DNA of 64,000 nucleotides, taken from NCBI GenBank assembly GCA_010356995.1, contig ML996690.1:685420-749419 (forward strand), written 5' to 3'. Below, one piece after another: positions 11,331 to 21,315 of the stretch. The stretch is from Trichodelitschia bisporula. Its lineage: Eukaryota > Ascomycota > Dothideomycetes > Phaeotrichales > Phaeotrichaceae. Both the position numbers and the translations under genes were made by a program. Positions within the stretch are counted from its first letter, which is position 1; each line of letters starts with the position of its first letter. The notes under the pieces were generated by a model, which searched no databases, had not been told where the DNA came from, and saw nothing but the letters and a program-made list of their open reading frames with translations.

Positions 11331-12742
11331 TCAGCCCTTCCAGACAGGCGGGTGGACCACGCCATGCCCGCTGATGGGGACCTTCCGTAGCCTCGCAACT
11401 CGAATCCACCTTTCATTCTGCTCTTCCTTCAGGACATCCACCCAAGCACGTTCGCCGTCCTCTTCCAACCCCACAGCCGTATGAATCGCATTATCTCCTC
11501 TCTCCGCCCAAACCTCCGCCCTGCGCGCCATCAAATCCGCCTGGACCCTGCCCATAATCGTCTGCAACACCGTGTCCCCAACCTCCTCCTTCAATCTCTC
11601 CTTGCCTGTCGTGAAATGACGCACCAACATCCCCTGACAATCATTCCCCTGCCCAGGAAACCCATTCGCATCATCGCACGCAAAAGCCTTAAAATCCGTC
11701 TCCCGGTCATACATATACCTAACGTACTCGCCAAACGCGCCCTGCTCCGCCGGCCATTCTTTCAGAAACCTTTCACAACCGGGAAATCGCTCACCGTCGT
11801 CCGGACACGCGAGCCAGGCGCGCAGCATGGCGAACGTGCGCGGTAAATTCAGCGCGGTAATGAACCCGGCGTTCGGGTTCAAGGCTCCGAAGCGGTTGTT
11901 CGTGTAGCCGATCGGCTCACCGGCTGTGGTGAGCGAGACGTCAAGCGCCATGGCGAGGGAGGTGTTGCGTGTTACGCGCCAGCGGTTCAGGAGCCATTCG
12001 TAGGGCAGGTGCAGGTGCCGGAAGACGGCGTCGGCGTCGATCATAACCACAGCGTCGTAGTGCGGTAGTGTGTCGGCTAGCGCGGAGACTTTCGTCCACA
12101 TGTCGGCGCGAGAAGCGTTGGGATAGCGTCGCGTGTGGATGAATTTGTAGGAGTAGCCGTGGATCGTAGCTGGCGGGTTAGAGGGGAAAGCGGGTGAGGT
12201 GGGAGGGCGTACCGTAGAGGTAGTGGTTTAGCATGCCTTGCGAGACACCGGTCATGCTGGCCCAACTAAAGGTCGGGTTGAAGATTTGGTTCGCGTCATC
12301 GAGGGGCCGGGTGTCGACGTCGAGGATGAGGATCCGCTTGCCGAGCGATTCTGTCCATAGTGGGGCGCCGGTGAAATTGTACACCGTCCCATCTCTTGTG
12401 TCTGTAAAGTTTGGCTCCGTGATCAGCTGAAGAAGTGGAGCATAAAGAGCGCGGATTGCGTCGTCGAAGCCGATGGTAGACTCGACGTTGACGGTCTGAT
12501 TTGGAGCAGGTGCTGAGCGAAGGAACGAGAAGGCTGGTAACGATATGCTAGTAGGATATTCATTAGCCATCTCACGGCAAGGGTGAGAAATAAACCAACC
12601 TGAGCTGAGACAACTGCTCTCTAGTCTTCAACGTCAGTCTGGCAGATGAGAGAGAGAAGGAAACAAGCAGTGCAAGAAAAGTGACGAAGGAGAGGACGAG
12701 CAGTGTAGAATTGAGTCTCTTAAATTGCCGCATTTTCAGCAT
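11331..12742 (-). CDS. Type II membrane glycosyltransferase (GMA12/MNN10-like fold)
   Basis: A 438-residue protein, exons (minus strand) 12742-12600, 12547-12213, 12169-11331. Residues 8-30 form a single signal-anchor helix (STLLVLSFVTFLALLVSF), followed by a lumenal domain, the layout of Golgi glycosyltransferases. The nucleotide-sugar binding DxD is in VVMIDADAVF; further family-like segments are ATIHGYSYKFIHTRRY, FGALNPNAGFI and EWPAEQGAFGEYVRYMYD. Several Asn-X-Ser/Thr sites are present. It resembles fungal nucleotide-diphospho-sugar transferases distantly related to GT34 alpha-galactosyl/mannosyl transferases; the acceptor and sugar are unknown. It is convergent with the chromodomain gene. 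Confidence 0.8.
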
Positions 12743-12990
12743 GACGCTGCCGGAGCTCACTTGAAGCGAGATTATGAACTCAAGGACACCAGGACCTCTG
12801 CATTCTAATACATATTCGGCGACGGGATACAGGTAGTGGAGCTTGAAGACTAGTCGGTGCGTTCTGCGATGTGGCTAGCTGCCCGCAATGAAAGCTTCAG
12901 TTATACATCTAATTCAGTGAGTCGTACCCAATTCACCAACGGACTACGGCCAGTGTGCTTCCACACAATGCTGGGTGATGGTTGTAGAGT

Positions 12991-13049
12991 TTGGTTTGGT
13001 TTGGTTTGGTTGGTTGGCTTGTGTTGGTTAGGTTGGTTGAGTTGGGTTG
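12991..13049. repeat. TTGGT-type simple repeat
   Basis: An imperfect microsatellite made of TTTGG/TTGGT/TTGGC units, almost purely T and G on the plus strand. It lies 250-310 bp upstream of the glycosyltransferase start. It is not a TTAGGG telomere array. Confidence 0.8.
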
Positions 13050-13903
13050 ATGCAGAGTTGTGTTGATCCAGGTTGAATTCCATGAGAGACGTACTCGTAG
13101 TAGGAGGTGATAAAGTCCCCAAAGACCTGATGCCCGAGGTTCCTCCTGGCCACCTTCATCGTGCTACCAGTTCAGCAGTGAGGAAACACTTTTCCTAGGC
13201 AGTTTCATCCCCAGGACCGAGGCCCCCGAGGTGGAGGTTGGGGGATGATAGAGTCCAGAGCAACGTATCAACCGAAGCTTCAAGGCGCTTGTGTTCCCAA
13301 CGCTGTCTAAATGCTGTGACATCGAAGGTCCGTACAGATGTAAACGAACGTGATGTTGCACAGAAAGACGCCCTTCTGCAGCCGCTATCGCGCTCGACTA
13401 AGCGTGGTGTGCAACCACACTGCAGCCAGGGTGCGCTCATGCCTGGATAGGGCTTCTCATCTACGGAGAGCACCGGATATCTCGGTGCGGCAGCAAGTAA
13501 TCAGACATGATCATCATCAAAAAGAAGATCCACAGCAACACAAACTCTTCCTCAACAGCCCGCGCAAGGCGAACACATCGATGAAAAGAAAGTAGACCAT
13601 CAAAAATTAAGCCAGTGAGGCCCCCGAAGGAGACTCATACCAACACCTCTCCACGCTGTGCAATGCAGGAGGTCCTGGCAGGCTTCCGCATTCTTGAGCG
13701 CAGTTAGCCCCAACAAGGTAAGTATGAAGAAAAGAAGAAGAGGAGGAGAAGGCGGGGAGAGGGCGGTATTTATAACCCCTGAGGAGGCTGGGGCTTGGCG
13801 GTCAATGAAAGAGTTTCTCCGGCTCCGGGAAACACCGATGTTTGGGGGCGCGGGAAGGTGCAAAGGTGCGTCGGAGACAGCCTCCTTCCTCAAGGGCCAA
13901 TAA

Positions 13904-13967
13904 AAAAGTCATGTCACTCCCCGCGACTAGACCTCAGCCAAACGTTGGTGGGGGGGACATGACTTTT
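13904..13967. repeat. 12-bp inverted repeat with 40-nt spacer
   Basis: Arms AAAAGTCATGTC (13904-13915) and GACATGACTTTT (13956-13967) are perfect reverse complements. The spacer is C/G-rich near both arms. It could be a transcription-factor palindrome pair, a hairpin or the remnant of a small inverted-repeat element; no target duplication is evident. Confidence 0.6.
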
Positions 13968-14406
13968 CCGGGCTGCCTCTGCTCCTGCCTTTCCCTCCTT
14001 GGACGCCGCTCTTGTATTTAACCCAGGAGACTGGGAATTTGTTCTCGTCGACGGGGGGTTCATTTGTTTAGCCCGATCAGTATATCTTAATCCATCTGCT
14101 TCCGCTGCCTCTGACACCCCTAATCATGACGCCATTATCCCTCATAGCAAAGTGACAGTGATGCTTCATATCCCACACCATATGGCAGACGAACATCTCC
14201 ATGACCGTCAAGCGATACGACAGCGGTCCAATACATAAAAATCGGCTTCCGCTCTGTAACCTTTCAATGTTCGCTGACATCTCGGCCGTTCAGCCCAGTG
14301 GCCTCGTCCCGCCCTCCCCCCGTTACTCGTAAATCTAGTACCAATCCCTCTCCAGCACTGCAAGCCCAGACTTCATTTGCATTTTGTTTCCCTCTAGCAT
14401 CAAATA

Positions 14407-14494
14407 GCCTGGGTAGCTCAATCGGTAGAGCGTGTGACTCTTATTCCCCCAAGAATAAATCTCAAGGTCGCGGGTTCGAGCCCCGCCTCGGGCT
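14407..14494 (+). tRNA. trnK(CUU): tRNA-Lys(CUU) with a 15-nt intron
   Basis: An 88-base tRNA gene. Acceptor stem GCCTGGG/CTCGGGC (two G-U pairs), D arm GCTC...GAGC, T arm GCGGG TTCGAGC CCCGC and discriminator T are all in place, and a T-rich run follows within 15 bases as a Pol III terminator. The anticodon loop reads CT-CTT-A, then a 15-nt intron (TTCCCCCAAGAATAA) after position 37, then A. The intron contains AAG, complementary to the CTT anticodon, as expected for a nuclear pre-tRNA intron. The anticodon stem TGTGA/TCTCA has one T-T mismatch at 29:41, which is unusual. Confidence 0.93.
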
Positions 14495-14509
14495 GCACAT
14501 TTTATCTTT

Positions 14510-14533
14510 TTTGGTCCCTTGAACGGGACCAAA
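14510..14533. repeat. 9-bp perfect hairpin just downstream of the tRNA
   Basis: TTTGGTCCC and GGGACCAAA flank a 6-nt loop (TTGAAC), starting 15 bases after the mature tRNA end and overlapping its T-rich terminator. It could affect tRNA 3' processing or termination, or be chance. Confidence 0.7.
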
Positions 14534-14726
14534 TTCTTTTGGCACCGGCAAGGCTATACGCCGGGAAAGTGCAATCCCGGTTGGGCCGGAGCTTGGCGGG
14601 CATAAAGCTTGGCATGGCGGGGCAGCGGGCTGGACTCCGTACCGGTACCTCCTCCGGAGCTCTATCAAAAGCAACCTCCCGCCTTGCCTTACCCGCACGT
14701 AAATACCCCGATATACATCACCTGGC

Positions 14727-15251
14727 ATGTCCACCTCACCACCCTCCGACCCGTTCCACACCTGCTGGGCCCTCCAATCCTGCACCTCCTGCCTCGCCCA
14801 CGCCGCCTGCGGCTGGTGTCCCTACGTCCGTCCCCCCACCCTACGAACCCCACCCCTAACCCACCCGTAGTCCTCAACCTGCGTCCCTCTCCCGTCCTCC
14901 TCCCTCCCCCCCCTCCTCCTCCCTCTCAGCAAGGCACACATCTGCCCCCTCCCCTGGCAGGAGCGCTACGAGCTGCGCACCGCCCCGCTGGGCTGCGGAT
15001 GTAGCACGACGAGTCTGCTGGTCGGACTGGGGGCTGTGGGGGGGACTTTGGTTGCGTTGCTGGTGGGATGGTTGTTAGTCTGGGTGCTGGGCTGGATATA
15101 CGCGGCGGAGCGTGCGGAGAGGGGCGGGTGGGTGCTCCACGAGGGTCCACGAGGGGAGCGGTGGGGGCATACCTGGACGCGACCACGTAGGACGTGGTGG
15201 ACGGGCTGGCGACGACGCGAAGACGGAGAGTCAGCAGCACTACTCGCCTGA
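14727..15251 (+). CDS. Small PSI-like cysteine-rich single-pass membrane protein
   Basis: A 153-residue protein from exons 14727-14866 and 14930-15251; the 63-nt intron has a polypyrimidine tract before CTCAG and removes an in-frame stop. The N-terminus has the cysteine pattern of PSI-like modules (Cys13-Trp14, Cys19, Cys22, Cys28-Gly-Trp-Cys31). A second conserved-looking block follows (ICPLPWQERYELRTAPLGC), then a hydrophobic helix (SLLVGLGAVGGTLVALLVG and onward) and a basic tail rich in Arg and Trp. No cleavable signal peptide is obvious, so the N-terminus may be lumenal by reverse signal-anchor insertion. It resembles small fungal PSI-domain membrane proteins of unknown role. It is convergent with the ceramide glucosyltransferase, 46 bp apart. 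Confidence 0.65.
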
Positions 15252-15297
15252 CACCCACATGCAATTATGGTATCTAGAAGCCACCCCTATCGCTGCG

Positions 15298-16914
15298 TTA
15301 ATCAACCCGATCCTTCCCCCCCTCACTCCCTTCCTCGCCCTGCACCTCATGCACCCGCATATCAAACCCCACCCAGAACCCCTTCCCGCGCCACACAACC
15401 GTCGCGCCACCCAGCACCGCCCATGCCCAAACAGGCCACGCAAGCGCCTCGCGTCCCATCCATGCCAGCAACCACTCCGGGAACTTCCGTCTCCGCCCCC
15501 TCGCCCGCGCAAACGCAGGTGTATCAGAATCAGCATCAATCGCGCGGAACGACTGCAGGACGTTGAACAGCACCCAGTCGGCGGCCGCCCAGATACTTGT
15601 AGCCATGAGCCAGATACCGACGAACGCGAGCCAGGTCCGCGGTATCCACGCCACGAAGAAGGGTAGAGAGGTGGCGGCCCACGCGAGATACGCGCTGCAC
15701 ACGAAGCACTCGGTCCCAGGCTCGACGACCGTGGCGAGCAGGACAGTGTACTTCCGGACACGCAGCCAGCGCACGCGGCGCGCGACGTAATCAGCCACAC
15801 TCATGCGCGCCATGGGCTGCACGGCCAGATCGCCCCAGACCAGCGCATGATTGCCCCAGGGGCGCTTGTCGGCCTGGGCAGCAGCGACGGAGGCCGGGAC
15901 CGGACGCCGCCAGAGCAGGTCCCCGATCAGGTGATCCTCGCAGATATTGTGCGCGAAGAAATCGATCCCCGCGCCGTCGGTCAGCGCATCCAGGTGGCTG
16001 CGCCGGAACATGTTGCTCTTGCCGACGATGCAGGGCGCGAGGAGGACGGTATTGATCGCGGTGTAGAACTTGGCGTGCGCGGATGACATGAATGCTTCCT
16101 CGAGGCGGCCGCCGCGAGTAGTCCATAGGCCGTGGTAGGAGGAAGAGAGGACGCGGGGTGTCAGGCTGTGCGTACTTTGCGAGGCAATTTGGATGTCTGG
16201 GTCGGAGAGGAGAGGCACAACAGCCGAGTCCGCGTCGCCGTGCGGGACGGGGGCGACGGGTAGGTCTTCCATGTCCACGACGATGGGGAGCTGGTGCACG
16301 AATTTATTCGGCGGGGCGGCGGGCGTGCCGAGGAGCGTCTCGACCATGCGGCCACACACGCCCTTGCCCACCCACACGTTGCAATCTATGATCCAGACAA
16401 TATTCCCAGCTGCCTCGCGGTACGCGCGGCTCATAGTGCGGATTTTGGGGTTCGGGCCCGGGGAGTGTGTTGCCAGGCGCGGGTCTTCGGCTTCGATGTA
16501 GATGCGGGCGTTTGCTTCTGGAAAGTCGGACAGGAGCTGCTCTAGCACCGTGAGGGCGGGGTCATGCCGGTCGGCGAGGCAGAGTGAGATGATGAGTTTG
16601 GTGGCCGGGTAATTCTGCTGGAAGGTGGAGGCGAGACAGTCGTACAGGCCCGGGTCTAAGCCTTTGATCGGCCGGATTATGGTTACGGGAGGGGCATTGG
16701 GGGAGGTGGAGAGGGGAGAGGGCCGGCGCGGCGCGGAGTAGTGTCTATAGCTAGAAGAATATCAGCTTTACTGTGACTAAAGGGTTTGCGAGCTTGAGAG
16801 TGGAGCGGGGGAGAGGTAGGAGAGTGCTTACAGCTGCACGAAGCCAGTCAGCGCGACGAGCGCGACGAAGAGGCCCCAGATGAGGCAGACGTAAGCCACA
16901 ATCTGGTCAATCAT
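15298..16914 (-). CDS. Ceramide glucosyltransferase (GT21)
   Basis: A 511-residue glucosylceramide synthase that transfers glucose from UDP-glucose to ceramide on the cytosolic face of the Golgi. Exons (minus strand) 16914-16832 and 16750-15298. Residues 5-27 form the N-terminal membrane anchor. Visible family features: IRPIKGLDPGLYDCL, LIISLCLADRHDPAL (first Asp region), IVWIIDCNVWVG (second Asp region), CEDHLIGDLLWRR (third Asp region), and a RRVRW motif in place of Q/RxxRW. Several C-terminal hydrophobic segments follow. Length matches fungal GCS. The product, glucosylceramide, serves hyphal growth and is the target of plant defensins (known for the family). Confidence 0.92.
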
Positions 16915-17492
16915 ATTGGCTGTCGTATGATCATAGTTGTATGCGTGCACTAAGGACAAACCAATGGGAGAGAAAGAGGGGGTGGGAGGGAGTGAGCGTG
17001 GTGACGATTTGAGGGAGCTTCAATGCAAACGCAGGAGAAAAGAAGGAAGAGGCTCAGGTGCGGAGGACGAGCGGAGGCGGAGAGCGGCGGATGTGAGTGG
17101 AAAACACGAATCCTAGAATTAAGGTTAGTCAGTGCAGCTGGCTGGCGGGTGGCCTGGAGCGCCATTGTCGATCTCGTATGGAGTGAGGAGAATGTCGTGA
17201 AGCATAACCGATTTACTGTTTGGCAACGAAAGACAAAAGGACGTCGTCTGAGGGTTTGATTGAGCTTGACATTCCTAGTGCAGCTCAAGCTTCCGCCCAA
17301 GAGGGTGGGATGATGAAAGCAAGACGTGCAGGGTAGTTCTAGAGATCCACCACATCCACCACAGATAGCAACATCACCAGCATCACACCCCACCATCAAA
17401 GTACTGTACTCCATCCATCTTCCGTAGCTCGTTATTCATGCCCCAAAATATATACAAGAAGCAGCCAAACCGCCTTCATCGCTTCATCAGCA
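16915..17492. other. Promoter region of the ceramide glucosyltransferase
   Basis: About 580 bp between the GCS start and the 3' end of the protease-like gene. It contains a CCAAT box near 16957 and no coding region I can support. Confidence 0.5.
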
Positions 17493-19045
17493 TCATCTCC
17501 GGCTATGCGTTGTGAAGTCCGAATCCGACGACCCCTTCCGCAGCTTCTCTGCGCCAACATCGCGCATCTCAACATCTTGCCCGCCTCTCCTCCTACCAAT
17601 CCCCAAGAATCCCCTTCGCGGTTTCTCCCCGCCGCCCACAGCCATCCACTCCGTCTCCGCGCGCTTCCTCGCCTTCTCCCTCCTCCAAACCACACACACC
17701 GCCAGCACCGCCAGCACCAACGCAATGCCTCCAATCACACCCCCAATCACCGCCCCTATCATCCCAGTCGCCACAAACCGCGAAATCCCCGTCCGGTAAC
17801 CATACGGCACAGGCACGCTATTCGGACAAAACGTCCGCGGCATCACGTACTTCCCATGCGGCAGCGCCTGCGCAAGGTGGAACTGCGCGCCTTCGAAATC
17901 GAGCATGAGGTACACCTCGCTCAGCCACGCCGTCGACAGGTAATACGGGCCAGTGTAGTTTGCGTTCTGGGCCTGCTCAACGGGGGACAGGTTGGACGCA
18001 TTCCGCACCACGTCCGCGGGCAACGTCACGCTGAACCCGTCGCTCAGCCGGATGGTCATGCTCCCATTGAACGGCTTCTGAAGCATGAGACTCCCGTCCG
18101 ACTCGCCCGATGCCTCGCCCTCAAGTAGATCCGCGAAGTTGCGCGTCACGCCTGCCGGCAGTCGCATCGGGTACTGGTCCGTGGTGATGCGTGCCTCGAA
18201 TGGAACGCCGCCATTCATGATGCTCCGCTTCCCCAGGCCGTGCGCCGCGTCTTCGAGCACGATGTCCGCGACTGTGACGGGGAGGTAGTCCGCGCTCTTC
18301 AGGTCCATGGGGTATGTGTGCACTGGCCCTTTGAAGCGGCCCGAGTCGTATCCGCCGAAAACGTTGGACCCGTTCACTGTCCCGCCTGCCCGGTCCATTC
18401 CTGACCCGATGTACAGGCTATATGTGCGGCCAGCGATGAGCCCGAGCTGGTAGAGACGCGCGAGCAGCGTTGATTGGCTGCCTATGCCGACGATGCCTGG
18501 GCGTGAAGACCCGGAGTTGACGAGCGAGGTCGTGAAGTTCTCCAGGCTTGTCTGCCATGCCGGCGAGGGATCGAAATAGTGTGTGTACAGGTGGAGCGTA
18601 TCCGTGCCGTAAAGCGCATCGCGGCGCGCATCTCTCGGCCGGTAATCCTCATCCGTCTTCCAACTATACCCATCAGCCTCGCCATCAAGCACCCAAACTC
18701 GGGGCACACTTACGTCGTCGAAAGATTCCCATCCACATTCCCCCCCTCCACCCTCTCACAATCCGCCACCGCACTCCTCTCACAGAAACTCCGCGCCGCA
18801 AAACTCGTCTCGTTCTGGCTCAAACTCGGCCAGAGACTCTGATTCTGCGCCGGCGAGCCCAAGCCTATAAAACTGCCATACAGGAACTCCGCCTTCGGCG
18901 ACGTGACTCGGCTGTGGATGTCGACGTAGATAGGCGGCTGCGAGCAGTTGAACCCCGCGACAGGGCGTGCAAGGCTGAGTAGTGCGGCCGCGGCGGTGGT
19001 GAGCCTGAGCGCGCTGCTGCGGGACCTAGGTCGAGGGGACGCCAT
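17493..19045 (-). CDS. Membrane-anchored aspartic-protease-like protein without catalytic Asp
   Basis: A 500-residue protein, exons (minus strand) 19045-18714 and 18663-17493; the 50-nt intron runs GTAAGT...TATAG with a CTGAT branch site. Residues 1-30 are a signal peptide (ALRLTTAAAALLSLARPVAG). The ectodomain has the pepsin-like (A1) layout: YGSFIGLGSPAQNQSLWPSL at the first active-site loop, GIVGIGSQSTLLARLYQLG, and VFGGYDSGRFKG at the position of the usual FGGVD. The DTG/DSG motif expected after the first loop is absent (PSLSQNETS stands there), and no second DTG is seen in the C-terminal lobe, so it is likely not a protease. Many N-glycosylation sites. A transmembrane helix (IGAVIGGVIGGIALVLAVLA) and a basic cytosolic tail of about 75 residues end the protein, suggesting a receptor- or sensor-like surface protein. 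Confidence 0.8.
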
Positions 19046-19893
19046 CGTGCTAGCTTCGTCGATGTGGGCCCGTGGTAAAGTGTGTAAGATCCGTCTCGCG
19101 GGCTGGGACAGAGGGCCGAATATCTACCCCACAGCCTAGCAGCACAAACACAGTCAGCCCGATCCGCGGGCGCCCGGGCACACGTAGTATATACGATCAT
19201 CCTCGCCACGCCCGCAGCCAAGTCGCCGCAACCGCCGCGCATACAAGCCAATCTCGCGCTCCCGCGGGCCCCCAAGCAAAACGCGCAGAAGATCGTGTGC
19301 AGACCCCGCGTCCGCACGCCCACGTAGCCCCAGGCAAGCCCCATGGCAAAATCGCCAGCCTAGCGCGCCCCACAGGGCTATTTCCGTCGAAACATGCACC
19401 GGGCTGGCCAATCAGGGTGCCCAGTCACGGCGCCACTCCCGCTTGCGGGTGCGGCTCGGGCGGACTAGGCGGGGGTGGGGATATGCCCTTAATATAGCAA
19501 GAGCTAGTGTGTGGGTTGGCTTTGTGGGCTAATTTGCGGGCTAATTTGTGCGCCGGTGAAGGTTAATTTGTGGGACTTGGAGGGGGGGGGTGTTGGTGCG
19601 GTTTTTGGCTTGATTGGGCGACTTTGGGAGATTTCGACGGTGAGCTCAACGGGTCCGGTGACGAGGGTTTTCCGTGGTGGGAAACGGCGGGGGCACGCAG
19701 TGGAAAGGTCAATTGGATACGCGAACTGTTTCCTCGCTTTAGATCAACTGGTCCCGCGATGATGATATCACTGCAACGAGCCATACTGTGGATACATGCC
19801 TAAAGCTTGTCAGCGGATACACATAAATGCTGGGAGTCCATAGAGCTCACAAGTTTGTCAAATCTCTTTGCCATACAAGCTAATATCGTCCTC
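19046..19893. other. Intergenic region with short direct repeats
   Basis: Promoter side of the protease-like gene and 3' side of the WD40 gene. It has a CCAAT box near 19408, two adjacent copies of GGGCTAATTTG (19526-19536, 19538-19548) with a third related GGTTAATTTG at 19561, and a G8 run near 19583. No supported gene. Confidence 0.5.
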
Positions 19894-20922
19894 CTAGCTG
19901 ATGTCCCATCGCCTAATCACCCCGGGGTCGGATAGAGACAGTAACTGCCTGCCGTCCGACGTGAAAGATACGGCCCGGACTATATCCGAATAGTTCTCGA
20001 ACGTCCGTAGTACTCTCCCCGAGCCGGGGTCCCATAGCTTGACCGTTCCATCAAACGATGCCGACGCCAGCTGCTTGCCGTCCGGCGAAAAGGTTATGAA
20101 CCAGCCTGAATGGCCCGCGAGCGTCCGTATCAGCGTTCCCGAGCTAGCGTCCCATAGCTTAACCGTTCTATCGGTCGATCCCGATGCCAGCAGCTTGCCG
20201 TCCGGCGAGTAGGCTACGTCCCGGACCAGATCCAAATGGCCCTTGAGTATCCATGGCGCCTGATTCCGTGGAGCCTGTTCCGAGCCGGTGTCGAATAGCT
20301 TAATCGTCCCGGGGTCTGATCCCGCCGCCAGCTGCTTGCCGTCCGGTGAGCAGGCTATGGTCTGGATAGCGGTCGATTGGTCCTTGAACGCGTGCAGCGC
20401 CTTTCCCGAATCGGCTTGCCAGAGCCTAACTGATCTATCGCCCGGTCCTGCCCCGGTCGCTAAATACTTGCCGTCCAGCGAGAAGGCGGCGGCTGTGGGC
20501 TTATTATCATGGCCCCTGAGCCAGCGTATCTGCTTTTCCGAGGCCGTGCTCCATAGGATGACTGGTCCATCATACACTGCTGGCGCCAGATACTTCTCGT
20601 TCGGTGAATACACTACGGGTGGGACGTGACCAACGACACCCAACCTAGGACTGATCTTCCCTTCCGCCTGTCCTGAGTGGGCATCCCACAGCCAAACACT
20701 TCCACTCAGATTTATCGTCGCTAGTCTCTTGCCGCTCGGCGAGAAGGCTGCCCTCTCATCTCGCCAAAAGAACTCGTCCTTGACCTGTAGCTTCACTTCG
20801 GAACCGCCGTCCGCCAGCCGAGCCGTTTCATCGCCTGAGACTGTCCGCAGTTCATTGTCGTCTAGCAGCAAGGCTGAGGGTACGGAGGTGATGTCATCCG
20901 GATCGCCCAGCGCGTTGGCCAT
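19894..20922 (-). CDS. WD40-repeat protein, single seven-bladed propeller (copy A)
   Basis: A 342-residue intronless protein. After a short N-terminal segment (MANALGDPDDITSV) it holds seven WD40 blades, enough for one complete propeller, with typical units such as FSPDGKQLASASFDGTVKLW and AGHSG. The start at 20922 was chosen because the neighbouring copy has an ATG at the matching place (NKM-x-x-x-LGD); an upstream in-frame ATG at 21069 exists. The blade pattern SPDGK-LASGS-D-TVKLWD resembles the repeats of fungal HET-E/HNWD-type NLR proteins, but no NACHT or other effector domain precedes it. Function is unknown. It lies in tandem with a broken copy upstream. Confidence 0.75.
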   Translation of the reverse strand: MANALGDPDDITSVPSALLLDDNELRTVSGDETARLADGGSEVKLQVKDEFFWRDERAAFSPSGKRLATINLSGSVWLWDAHSGQAEGKISPRLGVVGHVPPVVYSPNEKYLAPAVYDGPVILWSTASEKQIRWLRGHDNKPTAAAFSLDGKYLATGAGPGDRSVRLWQADSGKALHAFKDQSTAIQTIACSPDGKQLAAGSDPGTIKLFDTGSEQAPRNQAPWILKGHLDLVRDVAYSPDGKLLASGSTDRTVKLWDASSGTLIRTLAGHSGWFITFSPDGKQLASASFDGTVKLWDPGSGRVLRTFENYSDIVRAVSFTSDGRQLLSLSDPGVIRRWDIS

Positions 20923-21315
20923 TTTGTTTGTGCGTAGGCATATGCGCCTTAGAGCCGGCTGAATGGATGTACAAGATGGTGGTCGTGGTGGTCGTGGTGA
21001 TAGTTCGCGGATGAGGGGTGCACGGGGTATGTGTCCCACAAGGATGGGAGCTTGAGTTGGCCCGTCCATCCAAGCTGAGGCTCAGGCTACTGCGCATCGC
21101 CTCACCAGGGCTTACCATACACACTGGAAAGGACAAAGTGTCACACATGCGTGGTAAACCGCCGTTTTTAGACCGTAGACCGACAGGTCTGCGACAACGA
21201 TCCGATCACACGAGCGAGAGACATGCATAGACACGGGGTGGGGATACACTAGATCTTAGGAGTGCGCCTAACAAGTGTGTCAAATATTTCACCCTTATTG
21301 CAAGTTGATGTCGTC
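20923..21315. other. Spacer between the tandem WD40 copies
   Basis: About 390 bp holding the promoter/leader of copy A and the 3' end of copy B. The leader just upstream of both start codons is itself similar (TSIQPALRR in A, TTIQPCLGS in B when translated), so the duplication includes 5' flanking sequence. Confidence 0.5.

Larger units (their letters stand above)
12743..14406. other. Large intergenic region with simple repeats
   Basis: About 1.66 kb between the glycosyltransferase start and the tRNA. It holds a T/G-rich pentamer-like repeat (12991-13049), a 12-bp inverted repeat (13904-13967) and a TATTTATAA-like AT box near 13766. Open frames such as 13600-13893 minus have no recognisable domain. 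Confidence 0.45.

Noticed and set aside
12991-13049. Possible internal telomere-like array
   Set aside because: Units are TTGGT/TTTGG, not TTAGGG, and the tract is short and imperfect.
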